DNA of 64,000 nucleotides from Thermodesulfobacteriota bacterium (GCA_040754335.1 JBFMCV010000002.1:248001-312000), one strand, 5' to 3'. Positions 16,277-25,324 are shown, counted from the first letter of the stretch. Numbers and translations: made by a program. Notes: generated by a model not told the origin, from the sequence alone.

Positions 16277-18511
16277 TTACTTCAACAGGTTTTTCCTGCC
16301 CCATGCGGACCTTTTCAGGAAATCGAGAGCGTACGCCCTCGATTCATTGTCCCCGCCCGACGCGACGCGGCTCCATATCATGTCCGATTCATCGTACCTG
16401 CCCGTCGCGAAGAGGGATATGCCGAGCAGGCGGAGGTTCTCCCTCGTGAGCTCTTCTGTCGGAAGGCCCAGGTATTCGGCCATGGAGAGGTAAGGCACCG
16501 CCCTCTCGTACTCCCCCGTATTATAGAGGAGTCTGCCGAGGAGATAGTAGGACGGCGCGTAGTCGGGGGAATTCAGTATCGACTCCGAGAGCGAGACCGA
16601 CTGCAGCGTCCTGTCCCTCGTCGAGAAGAAATCCCTCACGCTTTCCCCGGGAGTGCCGCCCGCATCTATGGCGGTGAGCTTTATGTCTATCTCGCGCTTG
16701 AGGTCGTCGGGCAGCGGGCCCGCGCGGAGAGAGCTGAATATACGGCCTGCCGCCTGCGTATCGCCCTTCTGCCAGAGGGCGTTCGCTCTCAGGTTCTCGA
16801 GGGCCGCCCTGTCCACCTGGGTGAGGCCGTCCGTCTCCCCGGCAATTCTACCGGCCTCGTCGTAGTCGCCCTCGTAGTAGCACGAGTACGCAAGCCCGTT
16901 GAGAAGGACCGGGTCGCTCCCGTCGTACTGTAAAGCCTCCGCGAAGGATTCCCGCGCCTTTCCGAAATTGTCGCTCCCGTAATATTCGAACCCCTCCGCC
17001 TTGAGCTCGGCCACCCTCCTCGGGCACGAGGCGGTGAAGATGCCGGGCGCTCCGAACCTGGCCTTCGCGAGCTTGTTTATTTCCGCTGACGCGGGCACGC
17101 CCTTAAGGAAATTCTTCCACTCGGTCTCGAGCTCGGTGAGTGTCTTGCCGTAGACGGAAAAATTCCCCGTCCTGTAAACGGTCTTGAACTTGTCCATGCC
17201 GTACGTGTCTATGAGATATCTCGAAAAAGAGCCCATTAGCGTGTAGGCGATCGCGGGTGGCGCGTACCAGAACCCGAACCCCGTTATGTCCTCTATATCG
17301 GGGGCCATGCCGTTCTCCGTTATCGCCTTCGACCACTGGTGGGGGTCGTAGCCGTCCCCGCTCCAGTCGGCCGCCACGGCGAGCCCTTCGAGGAGACCGA
17401 CCTTGGGGCTCATGCGGAGATACTCGGTACCGAAATCCCCGGCCATCACGTGAGTGAGCTCGTGCTTGAGTATCGGGTCGGGGAACGCGTCATAGACCAG
17501 ATGAATCTCCTTGTGTATAGGGTTCGCTATAGTGGTGTCGCCCGCTCCGACGACCCTTTTCCGCGTCTCCGCATCGGGATAGACGTAGGAGCGTATCTTC
17601 TCCCGGGTGTCGAGTTCGAGGAATTCGCTGAGCTCCCTGTACCTCCATTCGTGGTCGCCCGCGATGAGGTCTATGCGCCTCGCCGCTTTTGACGCGGGGT
17701 CGTAGTAAATGATGAAGTCGTCCGTCTCGTAGGACGCCGGGAGGATTTCCCCCGTTATGTATTCCCTGTCGTAGCTTATCCCGAGCTCGTGCTCGTACGA
17801 GTAAGCCGTGACGAGGGTGACGCCGACTGCGACGAGCTTAAGCATGTCCCACGCGCCCACGCGCCTGTAGCTGAACCCGTTCGCGATATAGAGCAGTATG
17901 AGGAAGAGGAGCCCCCAGAGGACGGTGATAAGCCTGTACGCAATGAGAGTGTCCGTGACCGGTATCGCTTCGTCGTATATGGGGCCGGGGAAGAACCCGA
18001 AGAGCGGATTGTAGACGAAGAGCGATGGCTCGTTGTAGAGCTCGAGGAGGGCGTATGCGAATATGCAGACGAGAGAGAGCGCCCCCGCGATGAACCCCCT
18101 CCTTCTCAGAACGAAGCCCGAGAGCAGCCCGAGCGCGGACGAGAAGAAAACGCTCACGACAGTGATGAGGAGGAAGAACACTGTCCCTTCCTTTATGAAG
18201 CAGTCCCCCTTGAAGACCGAGCCCAGGAGGCCTATCAGGTAGACGACCGCGAGGATGAGGAAGTTAACGAGGAGAATGGACGATACCCTGTCAGAGATGC
18301 GCTTCCCCGCCGAGTGGGATCTGTTGTCGCCCGTTATAAGCTCCGCCGATATGAATACGGCTATGAACGAGAGCAGGAAGCCCGTGACCGCCGCGTACTC
18401 GAAGCCGAGCGCGCCCACGAGGGGAAAGAACAGGAGCGCAACGGATATGACCACGGCGAGAGCGAGGGGGATAAGCACCGTCGTGGAGAAGAACATCCGC
18501 TCGAAATTCAT
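16277..18511 (-). CDS. Polytopic membrane protein with gluzincin (peptidase-MA-like) and TPR domains
   Basis: 744 residues in three parts. Residues 1-240 contain about seven membrane spans. Residues 250-470 form a zinc-peptidase domain: HELTH at 350-354 and a downstream glutamate in VGLLEGLAVAADW (E375), the HExxH...E pattern of peptidase MA. From about residue 500 there are tetratricopeptide-like helical repeats (ALQYDGSDPVLLNGLAYSCY, SPDYAPSYYLLGRLLYNTGE). The active site probably faces the periplasm, but that depends on the span count. It is the first gene of the operon with lspA, ribE and aroK. Substrate unknown. Confidence 0.8.
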   Translation of the reverse strand: MNFERMFFSTTVLIPLALAVVISVALLFFPLVGALGFEYAAVTGFLLSFIAVFISAELITGDNRSHSAGKRISDRVSSILLVNFLILAVVYLIGLLGSVFKGDCFIKEGTVFFLLITVVSVFFSSALGLLSGFVLRRRGFIAGALSLVCIFAYALLELYNEPSLFVYNPLFGFFPGPIYDEAIPVTDTLIAYRLITVLWGLLFLILLYIANGFSYRRVGAWDMLKLVAVGVTLVTAYSYEHELGISYDREYITGEILPASYETDDFIIYYDPASKAARRIDLIAGDHEWRYRELSEFLELDTREKIRSYVYPDAETRKRVVGAGDTTIANPIHKEIHLVYDAFPDPILKHELTHVMAGDFGTEYLRMSPKVGLLEGLAVAADWSGDGYDPHQWSKAITENGMAPDIEDITGFGFWYAPPAIAYTLMGSFSRYLIDTYGMDKFKTVYRTGNFSVYGKTLTELETEWKNFLKGVPASAEINKLAKARFGAPGIFTASCPRRVAELKAEGFEYYGSDNFGKARESFAEALQYDGSDPVLLNGLAYSCYYEGDYDEAGRIAGETDGLTQVDRAALENLRANALWQKGDTQAAGRIFSSLRAGPLPDDLKREIDIKLTAIDAGGTPGESVRDFFSTRDRTLQSVSLSESILNSPDYAPSYYLLGRLLYNTGEYERAVPYLSMAEYLGLPTEELTRENLRLLGISLFATGRYDESDMIWSRVASGGDNESRAYALDFLKRSAWGRKNLLK

Positions 18512-19100
18512 TTTGCTCCCTTGAGGCTCTCTTTAAAGAATTCTTATCCTGGCTGACTATATTTTACACCACGTTCAATGGATGGGGGGTATTAATGTTC
18601 CGGATGGGCTGATTCGAATGCGGGGGAAACATTACTCTTTTCCGTCATTCCCGAATGTTTTAATCGGGAATCTAAAACCCGTTCGTGCTGAGCGTGTCGA
18701 AGTATGAACGGGTTTTCACTGGCTGTAAGCCTTGAGCGAAGGAGCTACGGCAATCTCATCTTTTCTTTCATTCCCTCCTTTGGAAAAAGGAGGGGTAGGG
18801 AGGATTTTTTGTCATCTTGAGCGAAGTGAGAAATCTAAATTTACAACAGAAAACGGATTTCTCGGCTTTGCCTCGAAATGACAAATCATTAAAAAACCGT
18901 TCGTACTGAGGCGCAGAACCTGCGCTCGTATATGATCCCTCTGTCACTTCTCAGTATTGGCCAAATAATGGAGTTAAATCTGAACTGCGCGCCTGTCCTG
19001 AGCGAAGTCGAAGGGTCGAAGTATGAACGGTTTAGCTTTGCTGCAGGTTTAAACAGAAGAGGTACGGAAGAATCAATTATGAGTACACATTGCAGCCTCC
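18512..19100. repeat. Long intergenic stretch of dispersed repeats
   Basis: 589 bases without a gene. From left to right: 'gtcattcccgaatgttttaatcgggaatc' (18645-18675), 'cccgttcgtgctgagcgtgtcgaagtatgaacggg' (18679-18713), 'ttgagcgaaggagctacggcaatctcatc' (18732-18760), 'attccctcctttggaaaaaggagggg' with 'tagggaggatttt' (18769-18810), and 'cttgagcgaagtgagaaatc' (18815-18835). From 18911 comes a terminal-hairpin element starting GCGCAG-AAC-CTGCGC and ending near 19030 with 'cgaagtatgaacggttt'. Confidence 0.7.
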
Positions 19101-20066
19101 TCACTTGAACCAGCCGTGGCGGTAGAAGTAATAGACCATCGCCACGGCGACTATTATCATGAGCGCTATTGCGGTGTGATATCCGAACGCCCAATCGAGG
19201 GTGGGTATATACTCGAAGTTCATTCCGTAAATTCCGGCTACGAGGTTAAGGGGCAGGAATATCGCAGCCACGATGGTCAGCACCTTGAGCCTGTTGTTGG
19301 TCTTTTCCTGGAGCATCAGCTCGTAGTGCTTGTGTATGTCCTCGAGCCTGTTCTCGTACCTGCTGAGGAACCTGAAACCGTTGCGGACTTCGTCCTCGAG
19401 GTTGTTGAAGTTCCTCCGCTGCTTGCCTATATCGAAAGCCACCCCTTCGTAAATCTGTATGGTGTTGATGCAGTAGAGCTGGTCCTCGATCATTATGTTT
19501 ATGCGTCCTATATTCTTCTTCAGATGGAGGATGGTCCTGACGTCTATCGAGTTCTGTCCCTTTATCACCTTGTTGCTGAGCTTCGTGATCTTCTCCCTCT
19601 GGTCCCTGTAGAGGAAGTAGTTCTTCTCCACGAGCTCGGCCATGAGGTTGAACAGGAGCGACGCTATCGTGGCCCTCTGGAGATGGAGGTGCTTGCACAG
19701 GTCCTGTGACAGCTTGTTGAGCGACTCGATCTCGTTGTCGTGGATCGTTATCAGGAGATGAGGCATGCAGAGGAAGGATATGTTCTCGAGGTCGAACGTG
19801 ACCATGTCCCTTATGATGGGGAATTCGAAATAGAGCTCTTTTTCCGAATGCGCCACGGGCAGGTTGCGATCCATCAATATGAAATTCTCTACTATGGAGT
19901 CGTCGTGGACGAGGGGCGAAAGTATTGTCCTCAGCTCATCGTCGAGAGGGCTTACTATGTCGATCCACCTGGGCCTGCCGTCACTGATCCTATCCGAAAA
20001 AGTAGCGACGGACGTTTCTTCCTCGAGGTGCAGGTCTTCGCCTATTATATAAGATGTTATCCTCAA
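19101..20066 (-). CDS. corA: CorA-family magnesium/divalent-cation channel
   Basis: 321 residues from a TTG start at 20066, chosen because GGAGG lies seven bases upstream and the resulting length matches CorA; a longer reading from an ATG at 20183 would add 39 basic residues with no family counterpart. The C-terminus carries the GMN motif in GIYGMNFEYIP (about 278-288), flanked by two membrane spans, and ends in a short basic tail. The long central helices are typical of the CorA funnel. It transports Mg2+, possibly Co2+ or Ni2+. Transcribed divergently from the DUF3147 gene. Confidence 0.92.
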   Translation of the reverse strand: MRITSYIIGEDLHLEEETSVATFSDRISDGRPRWIDIVSPLDDELRTILSPLVHDDSIVENFILMDRNLPVAHSEKELYFEFPIIRDMVTFDLENISFLCMPHLLITIHDNEIESLNKLSQDLCKHLHLQRATIASLLFNLMAELVEKNYFLYRDQREKITKLSNKVIKGQNSIDVRTILHLKKNIGRINIMIEDQLYCINTIQIYEGVAFDIGKQRRNFNNLEDEVRNGFRFLSRYENRLEDIHKHYELMLQEKTNNRLKVLTIVAAIFLPLNLVAGIYGMNFEYIPTLDWAFGYHTAIALMIIVAVAMVYYFYRHGWFK

Positions 20067-20209
20067 ATCCCGGCCTCCATGCCTCGCGTTCCCGATCCTG
20101 CGTGTTCGCCGGATCGCGGTATTCCCAAACCCGGCTGTTCCGATTATTCTAACCTTCACGGACTGGGAGTATTTTAATATCAATTACATGAACAGGGAAG
20201 GTGCGGGCG

Positions 20210-20560
20210 ATGCTATATATCATTATTAAGACTGTGTTAACGGCTGCCGTGATCGTCGGCGTATCGGAGATCGGGAAGAGGCATACGGCGTTCGCCGCCA
20301 TGCTCGCTGCGCTTCCGCTCACATCGCTCCTCGCTATGCTGTGGCTCTATGCCGATACGAAGGACGCGGGGAGGATCGCCGACCTGTCCATAAGCATATT
20401 CTGGCTGGTCCTTCCGACCCTCCTCTTCTTCCTGATCCTGCCCTGGATGCTGAGGCATAGTTTCAATTTCTGGGTGTCTATGGCGGCGTCGTCAGGGGTT
20501 ATGATAGCGTTTTATCTCGCGTACGCCGCTCTCGGGAGGAAGCTCGGGCTCCCGCTCTAG
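20210..20560 (+). CDS. DUF3147-like small inner-membrane protein
   Basis: 116 residues with four probable membrane spans. The pattern VSEIGKRHTAFAAMLAALPL, then LLAMLWLYADTKD and WLVLPTLLFFLILP, matches my recollection of the DUF3147 family. I start at the ATG at 20210 because AGGGAAGG precedes it by about eight bases; a GTG nine bases upstream overlaps that ribosome site. Function unknown. It converges on the sigma factor gene and is divergent from corA. Confidence 0.75.
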   Translation: MLYIIIKTVLTAAVIVGVSEIGKRHTAFAAMLAALPLTSLLAMLWLYADTKDAGRIADLSISIFWLVLPTLLFFLILPWMLRHSFNFWVSMAASSGVMIAFYLAYAALGRKLGLPL

Positions 20561-20574
20561 GGGCGCCGGGCGCG

Positions 20575-21153
20575 TCAGTATCCGGTCCCGATTATATCTC
20601 TCAGCCTCATCATCCCGGCGCGCATCCAGCTCTTCACCGTGCCGAGCGGCTCGTTCATCCGGGCCGATATCTCCGTCTGCGTGAGCCCGTGGAAATAGGC
20701 GAGCTCTATCGACTCCCTCTGCTTGGGGGTGAGCTCCGCGAGCGCCCTCTCGATGAGCGCGCGCTTCTCCCTCGTTTCAGTTGTCTCATCCGGAGGGTCC
20801 GCCTGTGAGGGTAAATCGTCGTGGAGCGGGTCGTGGAGGCTTTTCCTTTTACTCTCCGACCTCAGCTTGTCTATCGCGCGGCTCCTCGTGAGCGTGATAA
20901 GCCACGCGGACGGCGTGCCGCGGTCTGGCGCATAGTCGCGGGCCTTGTCCCATATCTGCTTGAATACGTCGGCGGATACCTCGTCGGCCTCCGCAGTGCT
21001 GCGGAGGATCTTGAGCGCGAGCCCGTAGACCTGGGATATCATCCTGTCGTAGAGCCTTCCGAGAGCCGATTCGCAGCCGCGCGAGATCTTGTTTATGAGC
21101 TCCCTCAGCTCCCTCTCGATCTCGGATATTCCGGCACTATCAGCCGCAGGCAT
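20575..21153 (-). CDS. ECF RNA polymerase sigma factor (SigK-like)
   Basis: 192 residues. Region 2 is visible as LYDRMISQVYGLALKILRST, AEADEVSADVFKQIWDKA and SAWLITLTRSRAIDKLRSES. Region 4 follows as LTPKQRESIELAYFHGLTQTEISARM and GTVKSWMRAGMMRLRD. These are the two DNA-contacting parts of group 4 sigma factors, and the match is closest to the SigK/ECF19 type, which pairs with RskA anti-sigma factors. The divergent gene at 21435 is such a partner. The 281-base gap between them probably holds both promoters, perhaps including a self-recognised one I cannot define. Confidence 0.93.
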   Translation of the reverse strand: MPAADSAGISEIERELRELINKISRGCESALGRLYDRMISQVYGLALKILRSTAEADEVSADVFKQIWDKARDYAPDRGTPSAWLITLTRSRAIDKLRSESKRKSLHDPLHDDLPSQADPPDETTETREKRALIERALAELTPKQRESIELAYFHGLTQTEISARMNEPLGTVKSWMRAGMMRLRDIIGTGY

Positions 21154-21434
21154 CGTCGTCCGTCCGCACCGTCGTTGGTTTAATAAGGATAATTCCGATT
21201 CGTATGATCCGGTCCCATCACTATAACATATTTCAGCCCCCGGTTTTACAATGTAATTTTCCTCTCTCCGGGACTCCCGCGGGTAATGGCGCCTGCGTGT
21301 CTTATGCGGTTATAATATTTAGACGGCGGATAAACCGAAACTCGACCGCCTGCGTATATTTATTTGTGCGGCTTAATAATTTATAGTGTTCTTGCGGCAA
21401 ATTGCCGGATTCCGGCATCTCGACCGATTCTGCT

Positions 21435-22304
21435 ATGACCGAAGACCCAAGACTCGAAGAATTGATCCCGCTTTACGCGCTCGGCGTGCTCGAGGGCGAT
21501 GAGCTCAGGGAGGCGGAGCGCCTGATAGGGGAGGGCTCGCCCCGCGCGGTCGAGCTGCTCAAGCAGTACGAGGGGGTGACGTCTCTCCTGCCGTATTCGG
21601 CGGGTGCGGCCTCGCCCGGCCCCGGCGTCAGGCGCGAGATAATGGAGTACGCGAGGAAGAGCGCACGCAGGCGGAGGGCCGCGGGAGAAGCACGCGAGGG
21701 CGGCCTTGCGGAAAGGCTCAGGCCCTTCTTCTTCGGCCTCGGCGGGGCTCTGGCCGCCGCTGTAATCGTTTTCCTTTTCGTGAACAACCTATCGCTCCGG
21801 GGGACACTCCGCGAGGAGAAAGCGGTCGTCGGGGATCTCCGGGCAAAGGTTTCGGGCCAGGAAGAGGAGATAAAATCGCTCAAGAACCTGCTCGCGGAAA
21901 AGGAGGGCATGGTGGGAGGGCTCGAAGCCAAGCTCGCGAGCCTGGAGGAAATAACGGAGTTTATGGAAGACCAGGAGATAGTGCTCATCAGGATGGAGAG
22001 GTCTGACCCCGGGATACGCGCCGCGGGAAGGGTGCTCTGGGATACGGAAGAGAGCGACGCGCTCCTTTACTGCCTCGACCTGCCCAAGGCGCCTCCGGGA
22101 AAGACCTACCAGTGGTGGGTCTTGGTGGGCGGTGTGCCCAAGAGCGTCGGAGTGTTCGACGTGGACGAGGAAGGGGACAGCGTAATTCTGATAGACTCGC
22201 TGAAGAAATATGGAAGGATAGAGAAGTTCATTGTCACCGTCGAGCCCGACGGCGGCGCGAGAAAGCCTACAGGCAAAGAGCTCCTGAGGGGGCAGTCGAT
22301 ATAA
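21435..22304 (+). CDS. Membrane-anchored anti-sigma factor, RskA-like
   Basis: 289 residues from the ATG at 21435. The N-terminal part (LEELIPLYALGVLEGDELREAERLI) is the cytoplasmic anti-sigma domain. A single span follows at about residues 98-117 (FFFGLGGALAAAVIVFLFVN), then a coiled-coil stretch (LRAKVSGQEEEIKSLKNLLA) and a C-terminal RskA domain with KTYQWWVLVGGVPKSVGVF. It should hold the divergent ECF sigma factor at the inner membrane until proteolysis releases it. A weak TTG start 33 bases upstream is possible. The coiled coil between span and outer domain is longer than in the RskA proteins I know. Confidence 0.85.
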   Translation: MTEDPRLEELIPLYALGVLEGDELREAERLIGEGSPRAVELLKQYEGVTSLLPYSAGAASPGPGVRREIMEYARKSARRRRAAGEAREGGLAERLRPFFFGLGGALAAAVIVFLFVNNLSLRGTLREEKAVVGDLRAKVSGQEEEIKSLKNLLAEKEGMVGGLEAKLASLEEITEFMEDQEIVLIRMERSDPGIRAAGRVLWDTEESDALLYCLDLPKAPPGKTYQWWVLVGGVPKSVGVFDVDEEGDSVILIDSLKKYGRIEKFIVTVEPDGGARKPTGKELLRGQSI

Positions 22305-22712
22305 GCTGCCTCGTACCCGATCCCTTACACGGCTCCGTGGCTGTCATCAGGGCGGACTCGACACTACTTTTTCTGTCTTCGCGAGGGAGCGCCTGTCCTG
22401 AACCATGTCCTGAACTCGTTTCAGGATTGTTTCAGGATCGCGACCGTGGCGATCTCTCGTTTTTCATCAGATTTCCGGTTCTTCGACTCCCCGCTCACGC
22501 GGCTGCTGGCTCTTTGCATGAACATAGTCCTCATAGTCGTCTCCCAGTGGATTCGAACTTCTCGACTTCACCCTCCCCACGAGCGCTTGCCCTTACGTCC
22601 GGCCCCGGCGCGTCCCCCCGGTTCCTTGCTTTTTCCGCCGACTTATTTTAAATTCTCTTGTTGGGGGGGATGATTCTTTCGATATTTTTGATATTTTGCT
22701 GGGAGGTCTGTT
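22305..22712. repeat. Gap with a composite dispersed repeat and a T-loop-like segment
   Basis: 22374-22460 carries 'gtcttcgcgagggagcgcctgtcctgaaccatgtcctgaac' closed by 'atcgcgaccgtggcgatctc', nearly the same as 28149-28260. 22540-22640 contains 'cagtggattcgaacttctcgac', whose reverse complement resembles a tRNA T-loop, but no acceptor or anticodon arm can be built. The ribosome site of the next gene, GGGAGG, is at about 22699. No gene is seen. Confidence 0.6.
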
Positions 22713-24131
22713 ATGGCTAAAGGCGTCAACAATAAGGGCAATAACGGCAAAGGGAACGGTAAATTCGTTCTCGGCGAAAGGTACGAGCGGGCGCTCAATT
22801 ACCCCCTTTTCGATTCCATATTCAACAGGCGCTCCCGCCGCTTCGGCCTGGGCATGAAGCTCGAGGACGCCACGCTCGGGTTCGAATCGCGCTACGATCC
22901 GATCCCGCTCGAGGAGATGGAAGAGGCGCTCCTCGTGTGGGCCGGCACCGGCCTCACCGGTCTCTGCCTCGCCGACCTGCCGCCGGAGACGGGAATCGAC
23001 CTCCTCTGCCAGTGGACGGGCCGCACGTGGCCGTCCGCGTGCAACAACCACGGGACAGAGCTTTTCTTTACGAACGACAAGGGCCTCTACCACGTGAACG
23101 TGAAGAACATGCTCCCCAAAAACAACGAGCTCGACATGTTCTTCCGCATGAGCCGCGAGGAGAAGATGGAGCGGATTCTCGAGCTATACAGGGAGAGCCT
23201 CGTCAAGCTCGAGGACGGGAGGGCGCAGCTCCCCGACCGCATGCCCGGACTCTTCGAATTCAACCAGTGGAACACCAACAAGCCGGGGACTTCGGTATTC
23301 ATCCCCGTTACGGACGTTACCGAGGAATACATCAACCTGCTTCACCTTTACTGCAGCTACACCTACGGGTTCAGCATAATAGACGACCTCACGGGCAAGC
23401 CCGCGGGGGTGCAGAAGTGGATAGACAAGGGGAGGCTCAAGGGCGAGGTAAAGCTCTCGCTATTCGACCTCGAGGTGAGGATACTCACCGGACTCAACGT
23501 CGAGCAGGCGTTCATATGCCAGAACATGAGCCTCGCGCTCCAGGCGCTCGGACTCGCCGGCTGGACGTTCAGCGGTTTCATACCGAGGTTCGCCATGGGG
23601 GCCGCCCCGCATCTCTTCAAGGGGCTGGGTTTCAGGTTCATTCAGCCGAAGAAGGGAGTCATAGACCCGCCCGCCACTGTCCCGGTAGGAAGGGACGGGG
23701 TCTTCGAGTCCTATTGTCCGCCTTATTACAAGAACATGGACGAGGCCATTGACGCGTTTCATCACCACAAGGAAGCGGCGTGGAAACCGGAGAAGCCCTT
23801 CCCATACGCCGAGCCTGACAAGCATCTCATGCGGGCTCCCAAACCGACCGAGAACACTATACAAATCGTGAAAGACGTGGCGAACTATATTTACGACACG
23901 TACGGCCGGTTCCCGGCTTTCGTCGACCCGATGTACATGAGGCTCGTATTTCAGGCGATGAACATAGACGTCGAGTTCTACGACAAGTACTATCCCAAGG
24001 GCTCTTATTCGGAAATGCACCTGCAGAAGTTCCTGAGCGACCACCCCGAGGCGCGCCCGCGCGCGGGGGAAAAACCGGGCGGCAGGGAGGCGAGGGCCGC
24101 GGGCGGGACTAAAAAGAAGATAAAGGCTTGA
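22713..24131 (+). CDS. Unrecognised protein with nitroreductase-like features
   Basis: 472 residues with GGGAGG upstream of the ATG. The N-terminal part reads FNRRSRRFGLGMKLEDATLGFESRY then PIPLEEMEEALLVWAGTGLTGL, which recalls the flavin-binding start of nitroreductase-fold proteins (RRSxRxF...L..LLWA). A later block, AFICQNMSLALQALGLAGWTFSGF, recalls their QN..LAA.ALGLG segment. The middle and C-terminal parts (DPMYMRLVFQAMNIDVEFYDKYY) are unfamiliar, and the last 30 residues are a basic, low-complexity tail. No signal peptide. A flavin-dependent oxidoreductase is a hypothesis only. It stands alone, with an IHF-type gene about 200 bases downstream under its own promoter. Confidence 0.7.
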   Translation: MAKGVNNKGNNGKGNGKFVLGERYERALNYPLFDSIFNRRSRRFGLGMKLEDATLGFESRYDPIPLEEMEEALLVWAGTGLTGLCLADLPPETGIDLLCQWTGRTWPSACNNHGTELFFTNDKGLYHVNVKNMLPKNNELDMFFRMSREEKMERILELYRESLVKLEDGRAQLPDRMPGLFEFNQWNTNKPGTSVFIPVTDVTEEYINLLHLYCSYTYGFSIIDDLTGKPAGVQKWIDKGRLKGEVKLSLFDLEVRILTGLNVEQAFICQNMSLALQALGLAGWTFSGFIPRFAMGAAPHLFKGLGFRFIQPKKGVIDPPATVPVGRDGVFESYCPPYYKNMDEAIDAFHHHKEAAWKPEKPFPYAEPDKHLMRAPKPTENTIQIVKDVANYIYDTYGRFPAFVDPMYMRLVFQAMNIDVEFYDKYYPKGSYSEMHLQKFLSDHPEARPRAGEKPGGREARAAGGTKKKIKA

Positions 24132-24217
24132 TTCGTCCATAGGGCGGGCGTTCCCGCGCCTGTAATTCCGTCCTTTGCCGGGCGCAGAAAATATTTTCAT
24201 TCTGGTCAATCTAACAC

Positions 24218-24246
24218 TTGACAAACACTTGAGAATTATCTACATT
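24218..24246 (+). promoter_or_regulatory. Sigma-70-type promoter for the IHF/HU gene
   Basis: TTGACA at 24218-24223, a 17-base spacer and TACATT at 24241-24246. The -35 box is a full consensus match and the -10 box matches at four of six positions. The start codon of the downstream gene is at 24327, leaving a leader of about 75 bases. It is the clearest vegetative promoter I found in the window. Confidence 0.75.
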
Positions 24247-24326
24247 GGAAGTGTAGGCCGGGGGCGGACGTGATAAGAGTTAGAGGGCGGGAATAATGGT
24301 GGACTAAAAAGGTTGGGAGCTTAACC

Positions 24327-24611
24327 ATGAAGCGTTCAGATATAGAAAAGGAATTGGCCGATAAATTTAACCTTCAACCTTCGCAATCCGAGCAGATACT
24401 CGATACCATAATCGAGCATATGACGGAAGTGCTCGAAGGAGGCGGCAGGATCGAGATCAGGGGCTTCGGAAGCTTCTTCACGAAGAGCTACGGTTCTTAC
24501 GAGGGCAGGAATCCCAGGACCGGCGCCAAGGTTATGGTATCGTCGAAGAAGCTCCCTCATTTCAGGCCGAGCAGAGAGCTTATAACGAAGCTGAACGGCG
24601 GGAACGAGTAG
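24327..24611 (+). CDS. Integration host factor/HU-family DNA-bending protein (IHF-beta-like)
   Basis: 94 residues. It starts MKRSDIEKELADKFNLQPSQ and contains the family signature GGRIEIRGFGSFFTKSY...GRNPRTGAKVMV and the beta-arm with conserved NP (NPRTG). The C-terminus HFRPSRELITKLN resembles IHF-beta. Such proteins bend DNA as dimers and organise the nucleoid. IHF-beta is my best reading; HU or IHF-alpha cannot be excluded from one subunit. It has its own promoter at 24218-24246 and lies 128 bases before def. Confidence 0.9.
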   Translation: MKRSDIEKELADKFNLQPSQSEQILDTIIEHMTEVLEGGGRIEIRGFGSFFTKSYGSYEGRNPRTGAKVMVSSKKLPHFRPSRELITKLNGGNE

Positions 24612-24739
24612 AGCGGACCCGGCCCGGCAGCAGGAGGCCCTGACATTTATCCAGTCGTGACGGGACGTATGTTCCGTGACCCGCGGCTGCGCTTACCTGA
24701 TACATTGACAATCCGGTCGTATGCGATAGCCTCTTTTTT

Positions 24740-25324
24740 ATGGCGCTCCGTAAAATACTTACATATCCTGACCCGTTTCTGAGAAAGAAATGCGCCCCTG
24801 TCGAAGAGATCGACGGCGAGGTGCTGAGGCTGCTTGACGACATGGCTGAGACCATGTACGAGGCGCGCGGGGTCGGGCTCGCCGCTTCCCAGATAGGGGT
24901 CGATAAAAGGGTGGTGGTCATTGATATAAGCCCGAGGTATCTGGACACGGACGAGGAAGAGGAAGAGGATGCGGAAGACGGGCGGAAGGCCGAGTACGAG
25001 GGGCCCGGACTTATCGAGCTCATAAATCCCGAGATAATCTCCTCCGATGGCGAAATCATCGCGGAGGAGGCGTGCCTCAGCATCCCCGGTTTCACGAGCG
25101 ATGTGAAGAGGAAGCAGAAGGTCAGGATCGAGGCTTACAACAGGGAAGGGGAGATGGTGGAGATCGAGGCCGAAGACCTCCTCGCGCGCGTATTCCAGCA
25201 CGAGATCGACCACCTGAACGGAGTGCTCTTCATCGACAGGCTCTCCCGCCTCAAACGCGAACTCATAAAGCGCAAGATCGAGAAAGAGCTCGGGAAAGAG
25301 GAAAAGAGATACGCGGTGCTGTGA
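24740..25324 (+). CDS. def: Peptide deformylase
   Basis: 194 residues. The three active-site motifs are present: GVGLAASQIG (44-53), EEACLSIP (109-116, metal ligand C112) and HEIDH (154-158). It removes the formyl group from new N-terminal methionines. Two oddities: the second motif has Ala where EGCLS is usual, and residues 69-85 form a very acidic insertion (TDEEEEEDAEDGRKAE) between the second and third strands, longer than in E. coli Def. The ATG has no strong ribosome site. No fmt gene follows, which is the usual partner. Confidence 0.95.
   Translation: MALRKILTYPDPFLRKKCAPVEEIDGEVLRLLDDMAETMYEARGVGLAASQIGVDKRVVVIDISPRYLDTDEEEEEDAEDGRKAEYEGPGLIELINPEIISSDGEIIAEEACLSIPGFTSDVKRKQKVRIEAYNREGEMVEIEAEDLLARVFQHEIDHLNGVLFIDRLSRLKRELIKRKIEKELGKEEKRYAVL

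Noticed and set aside
15756-16300. FMN riboswitch upstream of riboflavin synthase
   Set aside because: The gene is internal to an operon with a 2-base spacer, and no conserved FMN-element blocks are seen upstream of the operon.
22540-22640. T-loop-like segment on the minus strand (AGTTCGAATCCACT) suggesting a tRNA or tmRNA
   Set aside because: No matching T stem, anticodon arm or acceptor stem can be paired around it; it lies in repeat-rich DNA.
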